Shown here: one piece after another, positions 1 to 9,107 of the stretch | How the letters are laid out: each line of letters begins with the position of its first letter | Position numbering within the stretch: position 1 is the first letter of the stretch | Assembly: GCF_013035425.1 (NCBI RefSeq) | Contig: NZ_WQHX01000007.1 | Coordinates: 62,001 to 126,000, forward strand | DNA: 64,000 nt | Source: Ruegeria arenilitoris | GTDB taxonomy: Bacteria; Pseudomonadota; Alphaproteobacteria; Rhodobacterales; Rhodobacteraceae | Direction: 5' to 3' | Notes under the pieces: model-generated | What the model saw: only the letters and a program-made list of their open reading frames with translations | What the model was told of the DNA's origin: nothing | The model's database searches: none | Position numbers and translations under genes: made by a program

Positions 1-436
1 TCCAATCGGATCGGAAATCCACTTCTCGGCGGCTTGGTTTGTCCAGTAAGGCAATGGACTTTAATCGCTTGGGTGATCGGCTATTCAACAGTTGCGTGAC
101 ATGGTTTAGCGTATGGCCTGTGTCGACGATGTCCTCGACAACCAGAACGTCACGACCTTCAATAGCACCTCGCAAGTCTTTGAGAATACGAACTTCTCTA
201 CTACTTTCCATCGCGTCTCCGTATGAGGACGCTTCGAGAAAATCCACCTCGATTGGTAAATCGAGTTCTCGCACCAAGTCTGCGATGAATACAAAACTGC
301 CACGCAGCAGGCCGACAACAATCAGCTTGTCGGTATCACCGAATTCTGCCGTGATTTCCCTACAAAGCTCCTCTATCCTGGCGGCGATCGCTTTGGCCGA
401 GATCATCTCATCTATCACATACGCGCGGTCGCTCAT
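1..436 (-). CDS. hpt: Hypoxanthine phosphoribosyltransferase (3' end cut by window)
   Basis: Purine salvage enzyme that joins hypoxanthine or guanine to PRPP in the cytoplasm. The visible 145 residues begin with [13 protein letters not shown]. They contain the SSYGDAMES flexible-loop region (about residues 70-79) and the type I PRPP-binding signature [12 protein letters not shown] (99-110). About 35 C-terminal residues lie outside the window, so the gene is partial. The ATG at 436 is the only sensible start. The gene is divergent from the START-domain gene, with about 70 bp between the two start codons, so their promoters must share that short stretch. Identification rests on the PRPP motif and full-length similarity to the family. 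Confidence 0.93.
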   Translation of the reverse strand, partial: MSDRAYVIDEMISAKAIAARIEELCREITAEFGDTDKLIVVGLLRGSFVFIADLVRELDLPIEVDFLEASSYGDAMESSREVRILKDLRGAIEGRDVLVVEDIVDTGHTLNHVTQLLNSRSPKRLKSIALLDKPSRREVDFRSDW

Positions 437-508
437 CAGTGCCCCCTTGATCTTTGGCGCGCAACATACGACATGACGCGCCATTGTCACCTGCTAATAC
501 CGAAAGCC

Positions 509-955
509 ATGCCGACCCATTCCGAAACGCGAACTCTGCCATACACTGCCCAGCAAATGTACGAATTGGTGGGTGATGTGTCGCGATACCCAGAGTTTTT
601 ACCATGGTGCGCAGCTGCGCGTATCAGGCGAACTTATTCCATAGGTGAGGGTATGGTGATGGAGGCGGACCTGGTGATCTCTTTTAAAGTGTTTCGAGAG
701 CGCTTTGGCAGCCGAGTCACGCTTTATGATTGGAAAAAAAAGATCGATACCGAATATTTGGACGGTCCTTTCAAATACATGCGGTCAGACTGGCAATTCG
801 AGGATGCGCCAGAGGGTGGGTGCAATGTTTCATTCCATGTAGATTTTGAGTTTAAGAACGCGGTGTTGCAGGGCATTATTGGTGTAGTATTCAATGAAGC
901 GATGCACCGTATCGTAAGAGCCTTTGAACAACGGGCTGCCGAACTTTATGGCTGA
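509..955 (+). CDS. RatA/Coq10-like START-domain protein
   Basis: The 148-residue product matches the polyketide-cyclase/START family that databases call RatA toxin or ubiquinone-binding Coq10. It opens with MPTHSETRTLPYTAQQMYEL and has the conserved V-x-R-Y-P-E-F-L-P-W-C-x-x-x-R stretch near residues 25-40, ending in a long helix (EAMHRIVRAFEQRA). In alphaproteobacteria these proteins are thought to bind a lipid or quinone in a hydrophobic cavity; the E. coli homologue was reported to affect ribosome association. I infer a quinone-handling role rather than a toxin, because no antitoxin gene is present. An in-frame ATG at 473 would add 12 residues not typical of the family, so 509 is preferred. 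Confidence 0.85.
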   Translation: MPTHSETRTLPYTAQQMYELVGDVSRYPEFLPWCAAARIRRTYSIGEGMVMEADLVISFKVFRERFGSRVTLYDWKKKIDTEYLDGPFKYMRSDWQFEDAPEGGCNVSFHVDFEFKNAVLQGIIGVVFNEAMHRIVRAFEQRAAELYG

Positions 956-993
956 GGCTTTACCCACCCAATACGGACGCTAGACTGTTTTTC

Positions 994-2289
994 ATGACGG
1001 TTTTGACCAACGCTCTTGCTAATTTTGCGGCCGGACCTGTATCGACTACGGCTCAGGCGCGCATTGTGACTTCTCTTTCAGCATTGGATTGGCTGGCCGT
1101 GGGTCGTGCGGGTGCAGATGAGCCCGTCTCGCAAATCGTTCGCAATATGGTACTGGCCGAAGGCGGGGCAGAGCAGGCCAAGCTATTCGGAGGCGGCGCG
1201 GCTCCTTTGCGTGCGGCCTCTTTAGTCAACGGAACAGTTTCCCATGCTTTAGACTATGACGATACCCATTTTGCCCATATCGGCCACCCATCCGTGGCTG
1301 TTTTTCCGGCAGCACTCGCAGTCGCCCAGGCCTTAGACAAGCCGATAGTCGATCTGCTTGAAGCGGCTTTGGTTGGGATGGAAACATCGATACGCATTGG
1401 TCTTTGGCTTGGACGAGGGCACTATCAGGCTGGCTTTCATCAGACCGCGACATCGGGGGCATTCGGGGCAGCGGTGGCCTCAGGTCGTTTGATGGCTTTC
1501 GATATGGAGCAGATGAAAAAGGTTTTGGGTCTGACGGCAACTCGTGCCGCTGGACAGAAAACGCAATTTGGAACGATGGGAAAACCTTATAACGCAGGTC
1601 TTGCATCGTCCAACGGGGTTGAGGCGGCTTTGCTTATCCAAAGCGGCTTCGAAACCAATCCTGATGCGGTCGAAGCAACCAATGGGTTCGGAGCGACTCA
1701 CCTTGGGGCGGATGATAAAGCAAGCGCTCTGGAGGGTCTTGGTGAGGAATGGCTGTTCGAAAATGTCAGCCACAAATTTCACGCCTGCTGCCACGGCTTA
1801 CACGCGGCCCTTGAAGCAGCGCGAGAGTTGGACATTGCTGAACCCGAGGTCGCCGAACTTAAGGTCAAAACTCACCCCAGATGGATGAGTGTGTGCAATC
1901 AATTGGCGCCGACAACGGGGCTTGGTGCAAAGTTTTCTTACCGGACGGTTATTGCAATGCAGGCTCTTGGCCATGATACGGCCTTGCCCGAGAGTTTTTC
2001 GGATGAAGTTTGCACTGATCCGCGTCTGATATCCCTACGAGACCGAATTTCGGTCGAAGCCGATGAAAATTTGTCTGAAACACAGGCGTTTCTGTCTTTG
2101 TTGAGAAGGGACGGAGCGCGGCGCGAGGCAGTTCACGATCTGTTGACTCCTCTTTCATTGTCCGATCGTGAGGACCGAGTGAGGGAAAAAGCGTCAAAGC
2201 TAATTGGCGGTGAAACGGTCGACGAAATTTGGTCCATGTTGCGTACCGGTGGGCGCGCGGCAGAGTTGGCCGCGCGATTGGGCGGCTAG
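994..2289 (+). CDS. MmgE/PrpD family protein
   Basis: The 431-residue product belongs to the MmgE/PrpD family, which includes 2-methylcitrate dehydratase and cis-aconitate decarboxylase. The diagnostic N-terminal element HALDYDDTH is at residues 84-92, followed by H-I-G-H-P-S. The second conserved area K-F-H-A-C-C-H-G lies near residue 260. Length is near the family norm. Nothing nearby encodes methylcitrate synthase (prpC) or methylisocitrate lyase (prpB), so methylcitrate dehydration cannot be assigned and the substrate is unknown. The gene converges on pyrC and the two stop codons share the same CTAG at 2286-2289. Confidence 0.85.
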   Translation: MTVLTNALANFAAGPVSTTAQARIVTSLSALDWLAVGRAGADEPVSQIVRNMVLAEGGAEQAKLFGGGAAPLRAASLVNGTVSHALDYDDTHFAHIGHPSVAVFPAALAVAQALDKPIVDLLEAALVGMETSIRIGLWLGRGHYQAGFHQTATSGAFGAAVASGRLMAFDMEQMKKVLGLTATRAAGQKTQFGTMGKPYNAGLASSNGVEAALLIQSGFETNPDAVEATNGFGATHLGADDKASALEGLGEEWLFENVSHKFHACCHGLHAALEAARELDIAEPEVAELKVKTHPRWMSVCNQLAPTTGLGAKFSYRTVIAMQALGHDTALPESFSDEVCTDPRLISLRDRISVEADENLSETQAFLSLLRRDGARREAVHDLLTPLSLSDREDRVREKASKLIGGETVDEIWSMLRTGGRAAELAARLGG

Positions 2290-3323
2290 GAAACGCGCCA
2301 ATGCAATGGAAACCCTGGCTCGAATACGGTCACTGGGCCGTCGTCTGTTTCTATCTTCGCCGGATACTCAACTGGGCCGCCTTTGGTAAGGGTGATCGTT
2401 TCCTCATTGACAGGTAGACCATAAAAACTGGGCCCGTGGATCGAGGTAAATCCTTCCAGCTTGTCGAGCGCTCCTTTGCTTTCGAACATTTCAGCCAGCA
2501 ATGACATGGTATTGCTGGCGGTGAAACATCCGGCACATCCGCAAGCCATCTCTTTATTGGCGTCAGTATGTGGCGCACTGTCAGTGCCCAGAAAAAACCG
2601 TTCGTCGCCTGAAGTGGCGGCGACCAAAAGTGCTTGACGGTGCTCTTCTCGTTTGGCGACCGGCAAACAGTAGTAGTGCGGCTTTATCCCACCCGCCAGT
2701 ATATGGTTTCGATTGATAATCAGATGATGCGCGGTGATTGTGGCTCCCAGACCGACTTCACTCGAAACGACATACTCGACGGCGTTCGAGGTAGTAACAT
2801 GCTCCATCACAACGCGTAATTCCGGCGTGGACATTCGGATCGGGTCCAGTACTCGATCAATGAAAACCGCCTCGCGGTCAAAAATGTCGATCTCGGCATC
2901 CGTGACTTCGCCATGCACGCACAACGGCAGGCCAATTTCCGCCATCCTTTCCAGTACCGGTCGGATCTTATCAAAGTCCCGCACACCCGAGGCCGAATTG
3001 GTTGTGGCACCTGCGGGATACAGTTTGACTGCTTTGATCAGCCCGCTTTGATGGGCGGCGGCCACATCATTAGGGTCGGTATCCTCGGTCAGATACAGCG
3101 TCATCAAAGGCTCAAAGCTCATGTTCTTTGGGAGTGCCTTCATGATCCGGTCTCGGTAAGCTGCGGCCTGATCGCCGCGCACAACCGGTGGCACCAGGTT
3201 CGGCATGATGATCGCGCGCGCAAAATGACGAGCGGTTTCGGGCAGGACGGCCTGCAGCATTGCACCATCGCGTAGATGCAAATGCCAGTCGTCGGGGCGT
3301 CGGATCGTGAGTGTGTCGGTCAT
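2286..3323 (-). CDS. pyrC: Dihydroorotase, class II
   Basis: Catalyses reversible cyclisation of carbamoyl aspartate to dihydroorotate in pyrimidine synthesis. The 345-residue protein has all landmarks of the short (class II, E. coli PyrC-like) enzymes. These are the metal ligands in HLHLRDG (His14, His16), the carboxylated lysine in K-A-V-K-L-Y-P-A-G (Lys100), H-G-E-V (His137), M-E-H-V-T (His175) and G-T-D-S-A-P-H (catalytic Asp248). Start ATG at 3323. It is convergent with and overlaps the PrpD-like gene by 4 bp. It is divergent from coxD, with 167 bp between the two starts. Confidence 0.97.
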   Translation of the reverse strand: MTDTLTIRRPDDWHLHLRDGAMLQAVLPETARHFARAIIMPNLVPPVVRGDQAAAYRDRIMKALPKNMSFEPLMTLYLTEDTDPNDVAAAHQSGLIKAVKLYPAGATTNSASGVRDFDKIRPVLERMAEIGLPLCVHGEVTDAEIDIFDREAVFIDRVLDPIRMSTPELRVVMEHVTTSNAVEYVVSSEVGLGATITAHHLIINRNHILAGGIKPHYYCLPVAKREEHRQALLVAATSGDERFFLGTDSAPHTDANKEMACGCAGCFTASNTMSLLAEMFESKGALDKLEGFTSIHGPSFYGLPVNEETITLTKGGPVEYPAKIETDDGPVTVFEPGFPLHWRVS

Positions 3324-3490
3324 TATATCCCGCTACCACAGCCTTAATCGCTGTAAAAGGCCATAGGGTCGAAGTCTTAATCTATAAAAAGTTTGCCATT
3401 GGATCGCAGCGTTGTAACTCCTCCGATGAAGACAGCCTTGACGAGCGGTTTTGGTCGTGACCTGTTGGGCGGAACACAAGTGAGGGCAAC

Positions 3491-4399
3491 ATGAAGCATC
3501 CAAATTCCATAGATGCCGTGCAGCAAGTTTTAAAAGAACAGGGTTACGTTTGCGGCAGGGCGCTGGCGACGGTCGTTTTCCTTTCGCTGAAATTGGGAAG
3601 ACCATTGTTTCTGGAAGGTGAAGCCGGTGTCGGCAAAACAGAGATTGCCAAAGCGATTGCCGCGGGGTTGGGACGTCGACTAATTCGACTGCAATGTTAC
3701 GAAGGGTTGGACGCGTCTTCGGCTGTCTATGAATGGAACTTTCCGGCTCAGATGGTTGCGATTAGGACGGCTGAGGCCGCGGGCGGTGCTGATCGGGGTG
3801 CGCTGCAAACCGAGCTTTTTTCGGATGAATACTTGGTAGAACGTCCTTTGCTGCAAGCGATGCGGCCCGACGAACAGGGCGCTCCTGTCTTGCTGATCGA
3901 CGAACTCGACCGAACAGACGAACCTTTCGAAGCTTTTCTTCTAGAGGCGCTCAGCGATTTTCAGGTTACAATTCCTGAACTGGGAACAGTCAAAGCCCCA
4001 GAACCACCGATCGTGATCGTAACGTCGAACCGAACGCGCGAAGTGCATGATGCGTTGAAGCGTCGCTGTCTTTATCACTGGGTCGATTACCCCGACTTTG
4101 AACACGAGATTGAAATCCTTCACGCCCGTGCACCAGAGGTTGCAGATGCACTTAGCCGTGAGGTCGTGGCGTTTGTTCAGCGTCTGCGCACCGAGGATTT
4201 GTTCAAGAAGCCGGGCGTGGCCGAAACCATCGACTGGGCAAAATGCCTGCTGGCCCTGGACGTGATGAACCTAAGCCCTGAAGTGATTGGTGATACGCTG
4301 GGGGCCATACTCAAGTATCAGGACGATATCCAAAAACTACAGGGGTCCGAAGCCAAACGGATTTTGGATGAAGCCAAAGCGACGCTTGAACCTGCCTGA
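3491..4399 (+). CDS. coxD: MoxR-family AAA+ ATPase, CoxD-like
   Basis: AAA+ ATPase of 302 residues with Walker A G-E-A-G-V-G-K-T (43-50) and Walker B L-L-I-D-E-L-D (134-140), followed by the sensor segment V-T-S-N-R-T. Proteins of this family work with a VWA-domain partner, which here is the next gene, 5 bp downstream. In Oligotropha, CoxD/CoxE mature the [CuSMoO2] site of CO dehydrogenase. By analogy this pair would insert or activate the active-site metal of the molybdenum hydroxylase encoded at 8.6-12.4 kb. That role is inferred from synteny. A GAGGG Shine-Dalgarno precedes ATG 3491. Confidence 0.9.
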   Translation: MKHPNSIDAVQQVLKEQGYVCGRALATVVFLSLKLGRPLFLEGEAGVGKTEIAKAIAAGLGRRLIRLQCYEGLDASSAVYEWNFPAQMVAIRTAEAAGGADRGALQTELFSDEYLVERPLLQAMRPDEQGAPVLLIDELDRTDEPFEAFLLEALSDFQVTIPELGTVKAPEPPIVIVTSNRTREVHDALKRRCLYHWVDYPDFEHEIEILHARAPEVADALSREVVAFVQRLRTEDLFKKPGVAETIDWAKCLLALDVMNLSPEVIGDTLGAILKYQDDIQKLQGSEAKRILDEAKATLEPA

Positions 4400-4404
4400 T
4401 TGTT

Positions 4405-5664
4405 ATGGCTGAACAACTCCCGCTGGACATACCGGACAATCCAAAGCTTGCGCATAATATCACTCATTTTGCGCGGGCGCTGCGCAAGGCTGGGTTGCCG
4501 ATTGGACCCGGTCGTGTGATCGATGCTATCCGCGCCGTACAGGCAGCGGGTTTTACCAAAAAACAGGATTTTTACTGGACGCTTCATGCCTGCTTCGTCA
4601 ACCGACCAGAACACCGTACAGTTTTTGCGCAGGTTTTCCGAATGTATTGGCGCGATCCGCGATACATGGAACACATGATGGCGATGATGCTGCCTGCTAT
4701 TCGCGGTGTGCAGGAGGAACGTAAGGCCGACGCCGGTGAAAAACGCGCGGCCGAGGCGCTGCTGGATGGAGTGGAACGCGACGCACCCGAATCGGTTGAT
4801 CAACAGGAAGAAGAAACCGAGATCGAGATTGATGCGACACAGACCGCGTCATCTGAGGAACGGCTACGTAATCTTGATTTTGAGCAAATGAGTACGGCCG
4901 AAATTGCCCAGACAAAACGGATTTTGGCGCGTATGACATTGCCGGTTAAGCCCATCCAGTCGCGTAGGGGTAAAGCCAGCCATCTTGGACACCGCATTGA
5001 CCGGGCACGAACGTTACGTGCAGCTATGAGGCAAGGGGGCGAGATGCGAGACATCGCACTGTTACAGCGCAAACCGCGCTGGCCCAACCTTGTGGCGCTT
5101 TGCGATATCTCTGGTTCGATGAGTCAATACAGCCGTATTATTCTACACTTCCTGCACACAGTATCGAATGCTAAAGGCGCGGGTTGGGCCAAGGTCTACG
5201 CTTTTACGTTTGGCACTCGGCTTACCAACATAACTCGCCATCTTCATCAACGTGACGTCGATGCAGCGCTGGCCGCGGCTGGTGCCGAAGCACAGGATTG
5301 GGAAGGAGGAACCCGCATCGGCGATTGCCTTCATCATTTCAATCGCGACTGGTCAAGACGTGTCATGGGGCAGGGGGCGGTGGTTTTACTGATAACCGAT
5401 GGTTTGGAGCGTGGCGATCCGGACCGCCTTGAAGCAGAGATGGAACGCCTCCATCTGTCATCCCGCCACCTGATATGGCTAAATCCATTATTGCGATGGG
5501 ACGGGTTCACTCCTAAGGCGCAGGGTATTCTTGCAATGCTGCCGCATGTCGACAGTTTCAGAGCAGGCCATTCAATTGCTTCTCTGGAAGAATTGGCCGC
5601 CGTGATCTCGCAACCCGACGACCAGGGACAAAAAGCTCGGCTAATGGCCTCGCTCACCTCATAG
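4405..5664 (+). CDS. coxE: VWA-domain protein, CoxE-like
   Basis: The 419-residue partner of the upstream MoxR ATPase. The N-terminal half is helical with an acidic linker (about residues 125-150, rich in Glu). The C-terminal half is a von Willebrand A domain whose MIDAS motif D-I-S-G-S-M-S starts at Asp234. Later landmarks are the conserved E-G-G-T-R-I-G (MIDAS Thr) and L-L-I-T-D-G. The family is DUF58/CoxE-like. It probably forms a chaperone-like complex with CoxD for maturation of the cox hydroxylase. Its stop lies 3 bp from the stop of the convergent secreted-protein gene. Confidence 0.9.
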   Translation: MAEQLPLDIPDNPKLAHNITHFARALRKAGLPIGPGRVIDAIRAVQAAGFTKKQDFYWTLHACFVNRPEHRTVFAQVFRMYWRDPRYMEHMMAMMLPAIRGVQEERKADAGEKRAAEALLDGVERDAPESVDQQEEETEIEIDATQTASSEERLRNLDFEQMSTAEIAQTKRILARMTLPVKPIQSRRGKASHLGHRIDRARTLRAAMRQGGEMRDIALLQRKPRWPNLVALCDISGSMSQYSRIILHFLHTVSNAKGAGWAKVYAFTFGTRLTNITRHLHQRDVDAALAAAGAEAQDWEGGTRIGDCLHHFNRDWSRRVMGQGAVVLLITDGLERGDPDRLEAEMERLHLSSRHLIWLNPLLRWDGFTPKAQGILAMLPHVDSFRAGHSIASLEELAAVISQPDDQGQKARLMASLTS

Positions 5665-5667
5665 TGT

Positions 5668-6168
5668 TTACGACAGTTGTTCTTCGTTACATTTTCGCGC
5701 CATTTCCATGGCTTTGTATGTGCCTGTAAGATCGACTGAAAAGGCAAACTCCTTTTCCGGGAACACGATCATGACCTTTTGTCTGGCAATATCATCGGCG
5801 AACTGCGGATCATCGGATAAAACATAGCCGCCAGAGTACCCTTTGGTTATGTTGCCCTTCATTCCGGTGGCTTCGCCGACGTAGATATTTTCACCCAAAA
5901 GAATGGCAACAGCTTCTGTCTCACCTCGTTTTATATCAGTCTCTGCCTTGGTGAAAACGCCAACGTAACCTACGCCTCTATCTTCGGTAAGACCCATTTG
6001 CACGACGTTTTCAGAATCGTCGACTGCTTCGATCAGGCAGGACTTTTTATCTTGGTCAATAAAGACCTTCCAACCTTCAACCTCGCCATATTTCAGAAAT
6101 GTGTCTGCTGACACAGCTGAGGCAGCGGTTAGCCCGATTATTGTGGCCATTGAGGTAATGATTTTCAA
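5668..6168 (-). CDS. Secreted protein of unknown function
   Basis: I do not recognise a specific family. The 166-residue product has a clear signal peptide (about residues 1-21, MKIITSM... with S-A-V-S-A before Asp-Thr-Phe). The mature part is beta-rich, with Cys in K-K-S-C-L-I-E and a second Cys near the C-terminus in M-A-R-K-C, which could form a disulfide. The layout W-K-V-F-I-D...C...F-S-V-D-L-T-G-T-x-x-A recalls IalB-like periplasmic proteins, but this is weak. The start is a TTG at 6168 with GGAG eight bases upstream; starting at 6216 would add an unlikely basic extension before the signal peptide. It sits in opposite orientation between coxE and xdhC. Confidence 0.75.
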   Translation of the reverse strand: MKIITSMATIIGLTAASAVSADTFLKYGEVEGWKVFIDQDKKSCLIEAVDDSENVVQMGLTEDRGVGYVGVFTKAETDIKRGETEAVAILLGENIYVGEATGMKGNITKGYSGGYVLSDDPQFADDIARQKVMIVFPEKEFAFSVDLTGTYKAMEMARKCNEEQLS

Positions 6169-6494
6169 TTTTCTGTCTCCTTTTTTAGAAATTTGGCGGG
6201 GACTGCGCTGAAACAAAGATGCTGCGCTTAGTTCAAGCTAAATCTCGTACCATACATAATCAACGCTTTGTGTATTCGTATACTTGTGGCACGAGGATAT
6301 CCACTCATCCAAAGAATAAAGAATTCTGGCTGTGCAGTCCTGGTAAGGGTAGTTATGCCCGCCATTACCTTGGAAGGTTTGAACAATCCGCGAAGCGATT
6401 GTCGACAGAGGGGAAGTGGCGTGCAGTATACACAGACAGCTTTTCATTGCGCTAAACCTCCCTATGTTGGATCGCAATACCGTCGGAGGTTAGG
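6169..6494. other. Divergent intergenic region, 326 bp
   Basis: No credible gene is seen on either strand; open frames here have no family features. It should hold the promoter of the secreted-protein gene (reading left) and that of xdhC (reading right). Its 3' end contains the hairpin listed separately. Confidence 0.7.
6455..6491 (+). promoter_or_regulatory. Possible Shine-Dalgarno-masking hairpin before xdhC
   Basis: AACCTCC (6455-6461) is the exact complement of GGAGGTT (6485-6491), separated by 23 bases. The second arm contains the GGAGG ribosome-binding site of xdhC, whose ATG is at 6495. If the transcript starts upstream, pairing would hide the ribosome-binding site. The pairing is seen in the sequence; the regulatory role is inference. 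Confidence 0.4.
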
Positions 6495-7463
6495 ATGGAC
6501 AGATTCGACAACAGTCCTGAAACAGCACTGAACTGGTACCGTAGTGGCAAAGGTGCTGCGCTAGCGACAGTCGTGCAAACATGGGGTAGCGCGCCAAGGC
6601 GTGTTGGATCACAATTGGTAATAGGAGGCGATGGTCAAATTGAAGGATCGGTGTCGGGTGGTTGTGTCGAAGGGGCGGTAATTGTCGAAGCCCTTGACGC
6701 TATCGAAGAAGGCGAAGCCCGCCTTTTGGAGTTCGGCGTCAGCGACGAGGACGCCTTTGCCGTCGGTCTTGCTTGTGGTGGAACGATCAGAGTGTTGGTC
6801 GAGCCGATCGGCAGGGTTTTCCCCGAAGCAATGCTTGAGGAATTGGTGGCAGCCCGCGCTAATCGGGAAGCGATTGCTTACGAGGTAAATGTCGAAATCG
6901 GGCAACGTGCCTTACGTCACAACGCCTACCCGGATCGATTGCGAATGGACCGTTCGGGTTTCGAAGAGGACGGTCAGACGTTTGTCGCAGTCCACAACCC
7001 TCCGTTGCGCCTAATCGTTGTCGGGGCGGTTCACATCGCGCAAGCACTTGTTCCCATGGCAAGAATTGCAGGCTATGATCCGGCCATTGTCGATCCAAGG
7101 GAAGCTTTCGCCTCTAACGCCCGGTTTCCCGGAGAGAAAATCCTAACGGATTGGCCGGACGAGGCGGTAACACAGCTTGGGCTAGACTCGCGAACTGCAA
7201 TTGTTTTGCTTTCACATGATCCGAAACTGGATGACCCCGCGCTGCAAGCCGCTTTACAAGCGAACGTTTTTTATATCGGAGCCTTGGGATCCAGCCGTAC
7301 ACACGCCAAGCGCATTGATCGGATGAAACAGGCCGGTTTCACGGATGATCAGATTGCGCAAATTCATGGTCCAATTGGGCTTGATATCGGTGCCGCGGAC
7401 CCATCTGAAATCGCCGTTGCAATTCTTGCGCAAATGACTGCGGTTCTACGAGGTAAGGCGTGA
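6495..7463 (+). CDS. XdhC/CoxF family molybdenum hydroxylase maturation factor
   Basis: The 322-residue protein has the XdhC_CoxI N-terminal domain with the motif G-S-A-P-R-x-x-G-S (about residues 31-39) and G-S-V-S-G-G-C-V-E (52-60). A C-terminal Rossmann domain carries R-L-I-V-V-G-A-V-H-I-A near residue 173. XdhC binds molybdopterin cofactor, supports its sulfuration and delivers it to xanthine dehydrogenase-type enzymes. In cox clusters the equivalent is CoxF/CoxI. A strong GGAGG lies five bases upstream of ATG 6495. The stop overlaps the GTG start of the next gene by 4 bp, so the two are probably translationally coupled. Confidence 0.9.
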   Translation: MDRFDNSPETALNWYRSGKGAALATVVQTWGSAPRRVGSQLVIGGDGQIEGSVSGGCVEGAVIVEALDAIEEGEARLLEFGVSDEDAFAVGLACGGTIRVLVEPIGRVFPEAMLEELVAARANREAIAYEVNVEIGQRALRHNAYPDRLRMDRSGFEEDGQTFVAVHNPPLRLIVVGAVHIAQALVPMARIAGYDPAIVDPREAFASNARFPGEKILTDWPDEAVTQLGLDSRTAIVLLSHDPKLDDPALQAALQANVFYIGALGSSRTHAKRIDRMKQAGFTDDQIAQIHGPIGLDIGAADPSEIAVAILAQMTAVLRGKA

Positions 7464-8461
7464 AGTTCGGACCGATCCCGGTTTCGCGAGCTAGCGGAAC
7501 GATTCTCGCGCATTCTGTTAAGGTCGGGGATCGAAAGCTCCGCAAAGGTGTTCGGCTGACACCCGAACATATCGCTCAGATGGATCGGGCGGGTTTAACA
7601 AATGTCACAGTTGCACGGATGGAACCAGGCGATTGTCACGAGGACGAGGCCGCGCGAACTCTGGCAACTGCGCTTGCTCCTGATCCATCTTTGGCCAATC
7701 TAAGATTGACCGAAGCATTCACCGGGCGTGTCAATTTGGTTGCTGAAAGCCCCGGGGTCGCTGTATTGAGTACAGACGCGCTGCATCGGTTCAATCAAGT
7801 TAACGCGATGATTACTGTTGCAACGGTACCCCAATATCAGCAGATGAATGCTGGCGGCATGGTGGCAACCATCAAAATCATCTCTTATGCCGTCCCTAAG
7901 GCCGATGTTATTTACGCTGCAAATCTTGCTCATGGCGCGATACGGGTTGCGAAACCTGTTTTGCATACTGCAGGTCTTGTCGTAACGGATATTCCAGGCG
8001 GCCCGCCCAATGAAAAAGGCATCGCCGCTATCCGAGGCCGGGTGGAAGAGCTAGGGATGGAGTTGTCGGACGTTCGAATCGTTCCCCACCAAACACAGGC
8101 GATCTCAAACGCGATTCTGGATACTCACGGCGACCTAGTGATGATTCTGACGGCTTCGGCGACCTCGGACGAAAATGATGTTGCACCCGAGGCGGTTCGC
8201 GCTGCGGGTGGAACCGTGGATCGGTTTGGTATGCCAGTAGATCCCGGCAATTTGCTATTTCTTGGGTCCTTGCATGGCCGTGCCGTAATCGGTCTGCCGG
8301 GTTGCGCACGCTCGCCTGCATTGAATGGGGCAGATTGGGTTCTGTCCCGAGTAGCTTGCGGGATCGAAACGACAGGCAACGACATTGCCGCCATGGGTGT
8401 CGGCGGCCTTCTCAAAGAGATACCAACAAGACCGCAACCCCGCGCCGCAAAAAGCAAGTGA
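7460..8461 (+). CDS. Molybdopterin-binding (MoCF/MoeA-like) protein
   Basis: The 333-residue product starts at a GTG inside the end of xdhC ([20 protein letters not shown]). The opening resembles MoeA domain I (G-T-I-L-A-H-S). The C-terminal part carries MoCF_biosynth features such as D-P-G-N-L-L-F-L-G and G-L-P-G-C-A-R-S-P. Relatives in molybdenum hydroxylase clusters are often fused to a MobA-like nucleotidyltransferase domain, but this one ends before such a domain. I infer a role in preparing or carrying molybdopterin (perhaps its cytosine dinucleotide form) for the CoxL-type subunit. The precise reaction is not known to me. Confidence 0.8.
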   Translation: MKFGPIPVSRASGTILAHSVKVGDRKLRKGVRLTPEHIAQMDRAGLTNVTVARMEPGDCHEDEAARTLATALAPDPSLANLRLTEAFTGRVNLVAESPGVAVLSTDALHRFNQVNAMITVATVPQYQQMNAGGMVATIKIISYAVPKADVIYAANLAHGAIRVAKPVLHTAGLVVTDIPGGPPNEKGIAAIRGRVEELGMELSDVRIVPHQTQAISNAILDTHGDLVMILTASATSDENDVAPEAVRAAGGTVDRFGMPVDPGNLLFLGSLHGRAVIGLPGCARSPALNGADWVLSRVACGIETTGNDIAAMGVGGLLKEIPTRPQPRAAKSK

Positions 8462-8530
8462 CGCAACGGCACTTTTGCCGAATTGCTGTGTTGATCCACT
8501 ATCTCAGACTCGAGAAAGTTCATCTTGGGA

Positions 8531-8574
8531 AAACACGCAAATATTTTTGTTCTCAAACAAAAATTCCCGTGTTT
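8531..8574. promoter_or_regulatory. 44-bp nested inverted repeat upstream of coxS
   Basis: Outer arms AAACACG (8531-8537) and CGTGTTT (8568-8574) enclose inner arms ATTTTTGTT (8543-8551) and AACAAAAAT (8556-8564) around a CTCA centre. All 16 arm positions pair exactly. No U-run follows the structure, so it does not look like a classical terminator. It lies 40 bp upstream of the coxS ATG and could be an operator or a leader RNA hairpin. Confidence 0.6.
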
Positions 8575-8613
8575 AACTCGGGCCAAGGAAAAACACTAAA
8601 TAGGGAGGATCTC

Positions 8614-9099
8614 ATGACACAGGTCTCAATGACCGTGAACGGTAAGGCCGTTAGCGGTGACGTCGAAGGCCGGACCCTGTTGTCCAGCTTTTTGCGGGAA
8701 CACCTGTCACTGACCGGTACCCATGTTGGCTGCGACACCGCACAATGCGGGGCTTGCGTCGTACACGTGAACGGAGAAGCCGTTAAGTCGTGCAACATGC
8801 TTGCGCTGGAAGCAGACGGATCGGAAGTTGGCACGATCGAAGGTCAGGCAAACCCGGACGGGTCGTTGAACGTGATTCAACAGGCTTTCCAAGATCATCA
8901 CGGTCTACAATGCGGTTTCTGCACGCCGGGAATGGTAATGAGCGCGGCAGCACTACTGAAGGAAAACCCGCGCCCAACTGAGGCCGAGGTGCGTAAGTAC
9001 CTTGAAGGAAACCTGTGCCGTTGCACAGGCTATCACAATATCGTCAAAGCGATCATGGCCGCGTCCGGCCAAGACGTCAGCAGCATAGCCGCCGAGTAA
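8614..9099 (+). CDS. coxS: CO dehydrogenase-like small (2Fe-2S) subunit
   Basis: The 161-residue iron-sulfur subunit of a molybdenum hydroxylase. The N-terminal plant-type 2Fe-2S cluster uses Cys40, Cys45, Cys48 and Cys60 ([10 protein letters not shown]). The C-terminal helical domain binds the second cluster through Cys100, Cys103, Cys135 and Cys137 (C-G-F-C-T-P-G, C-R-C-T-G-Y). It passes electrons from the molybdenum site in the large subunit to FAD in the medium subunit. The start is ATG 8614 behind GGGAGGA; an in-frame opening at 8302 would run through the upstream gene and is not the start. The S-L-M order is that of form II enzymes. Confidence 0.96.
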   Translation: MTQVSMTVNGKAVSGDVEGRTLLSSFLREHLSLTGTHVGCDTAQCGACVVHVNGEAVKSCNMLALEADGSEVGTIEGQANPDGSLNVIQQAFQDHHGLQCGFCTPGMVMSAAALLKENPRPTEAEVRKYLEGNLCRCTGYHNIVKAIMAASGQDVSSIAAE

Positions 9100-9107
9100 C
9101 GCGGCCA

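Noticed and set aside
473..955. RatA-like gene as a toxin of a toxin-antitoxin pair
   Set aside because: No antitoxin gene is adjacent and the neighbours are housekeeping; the name is inherited from E. coli and a lipid/quinone-binding role is more likely.
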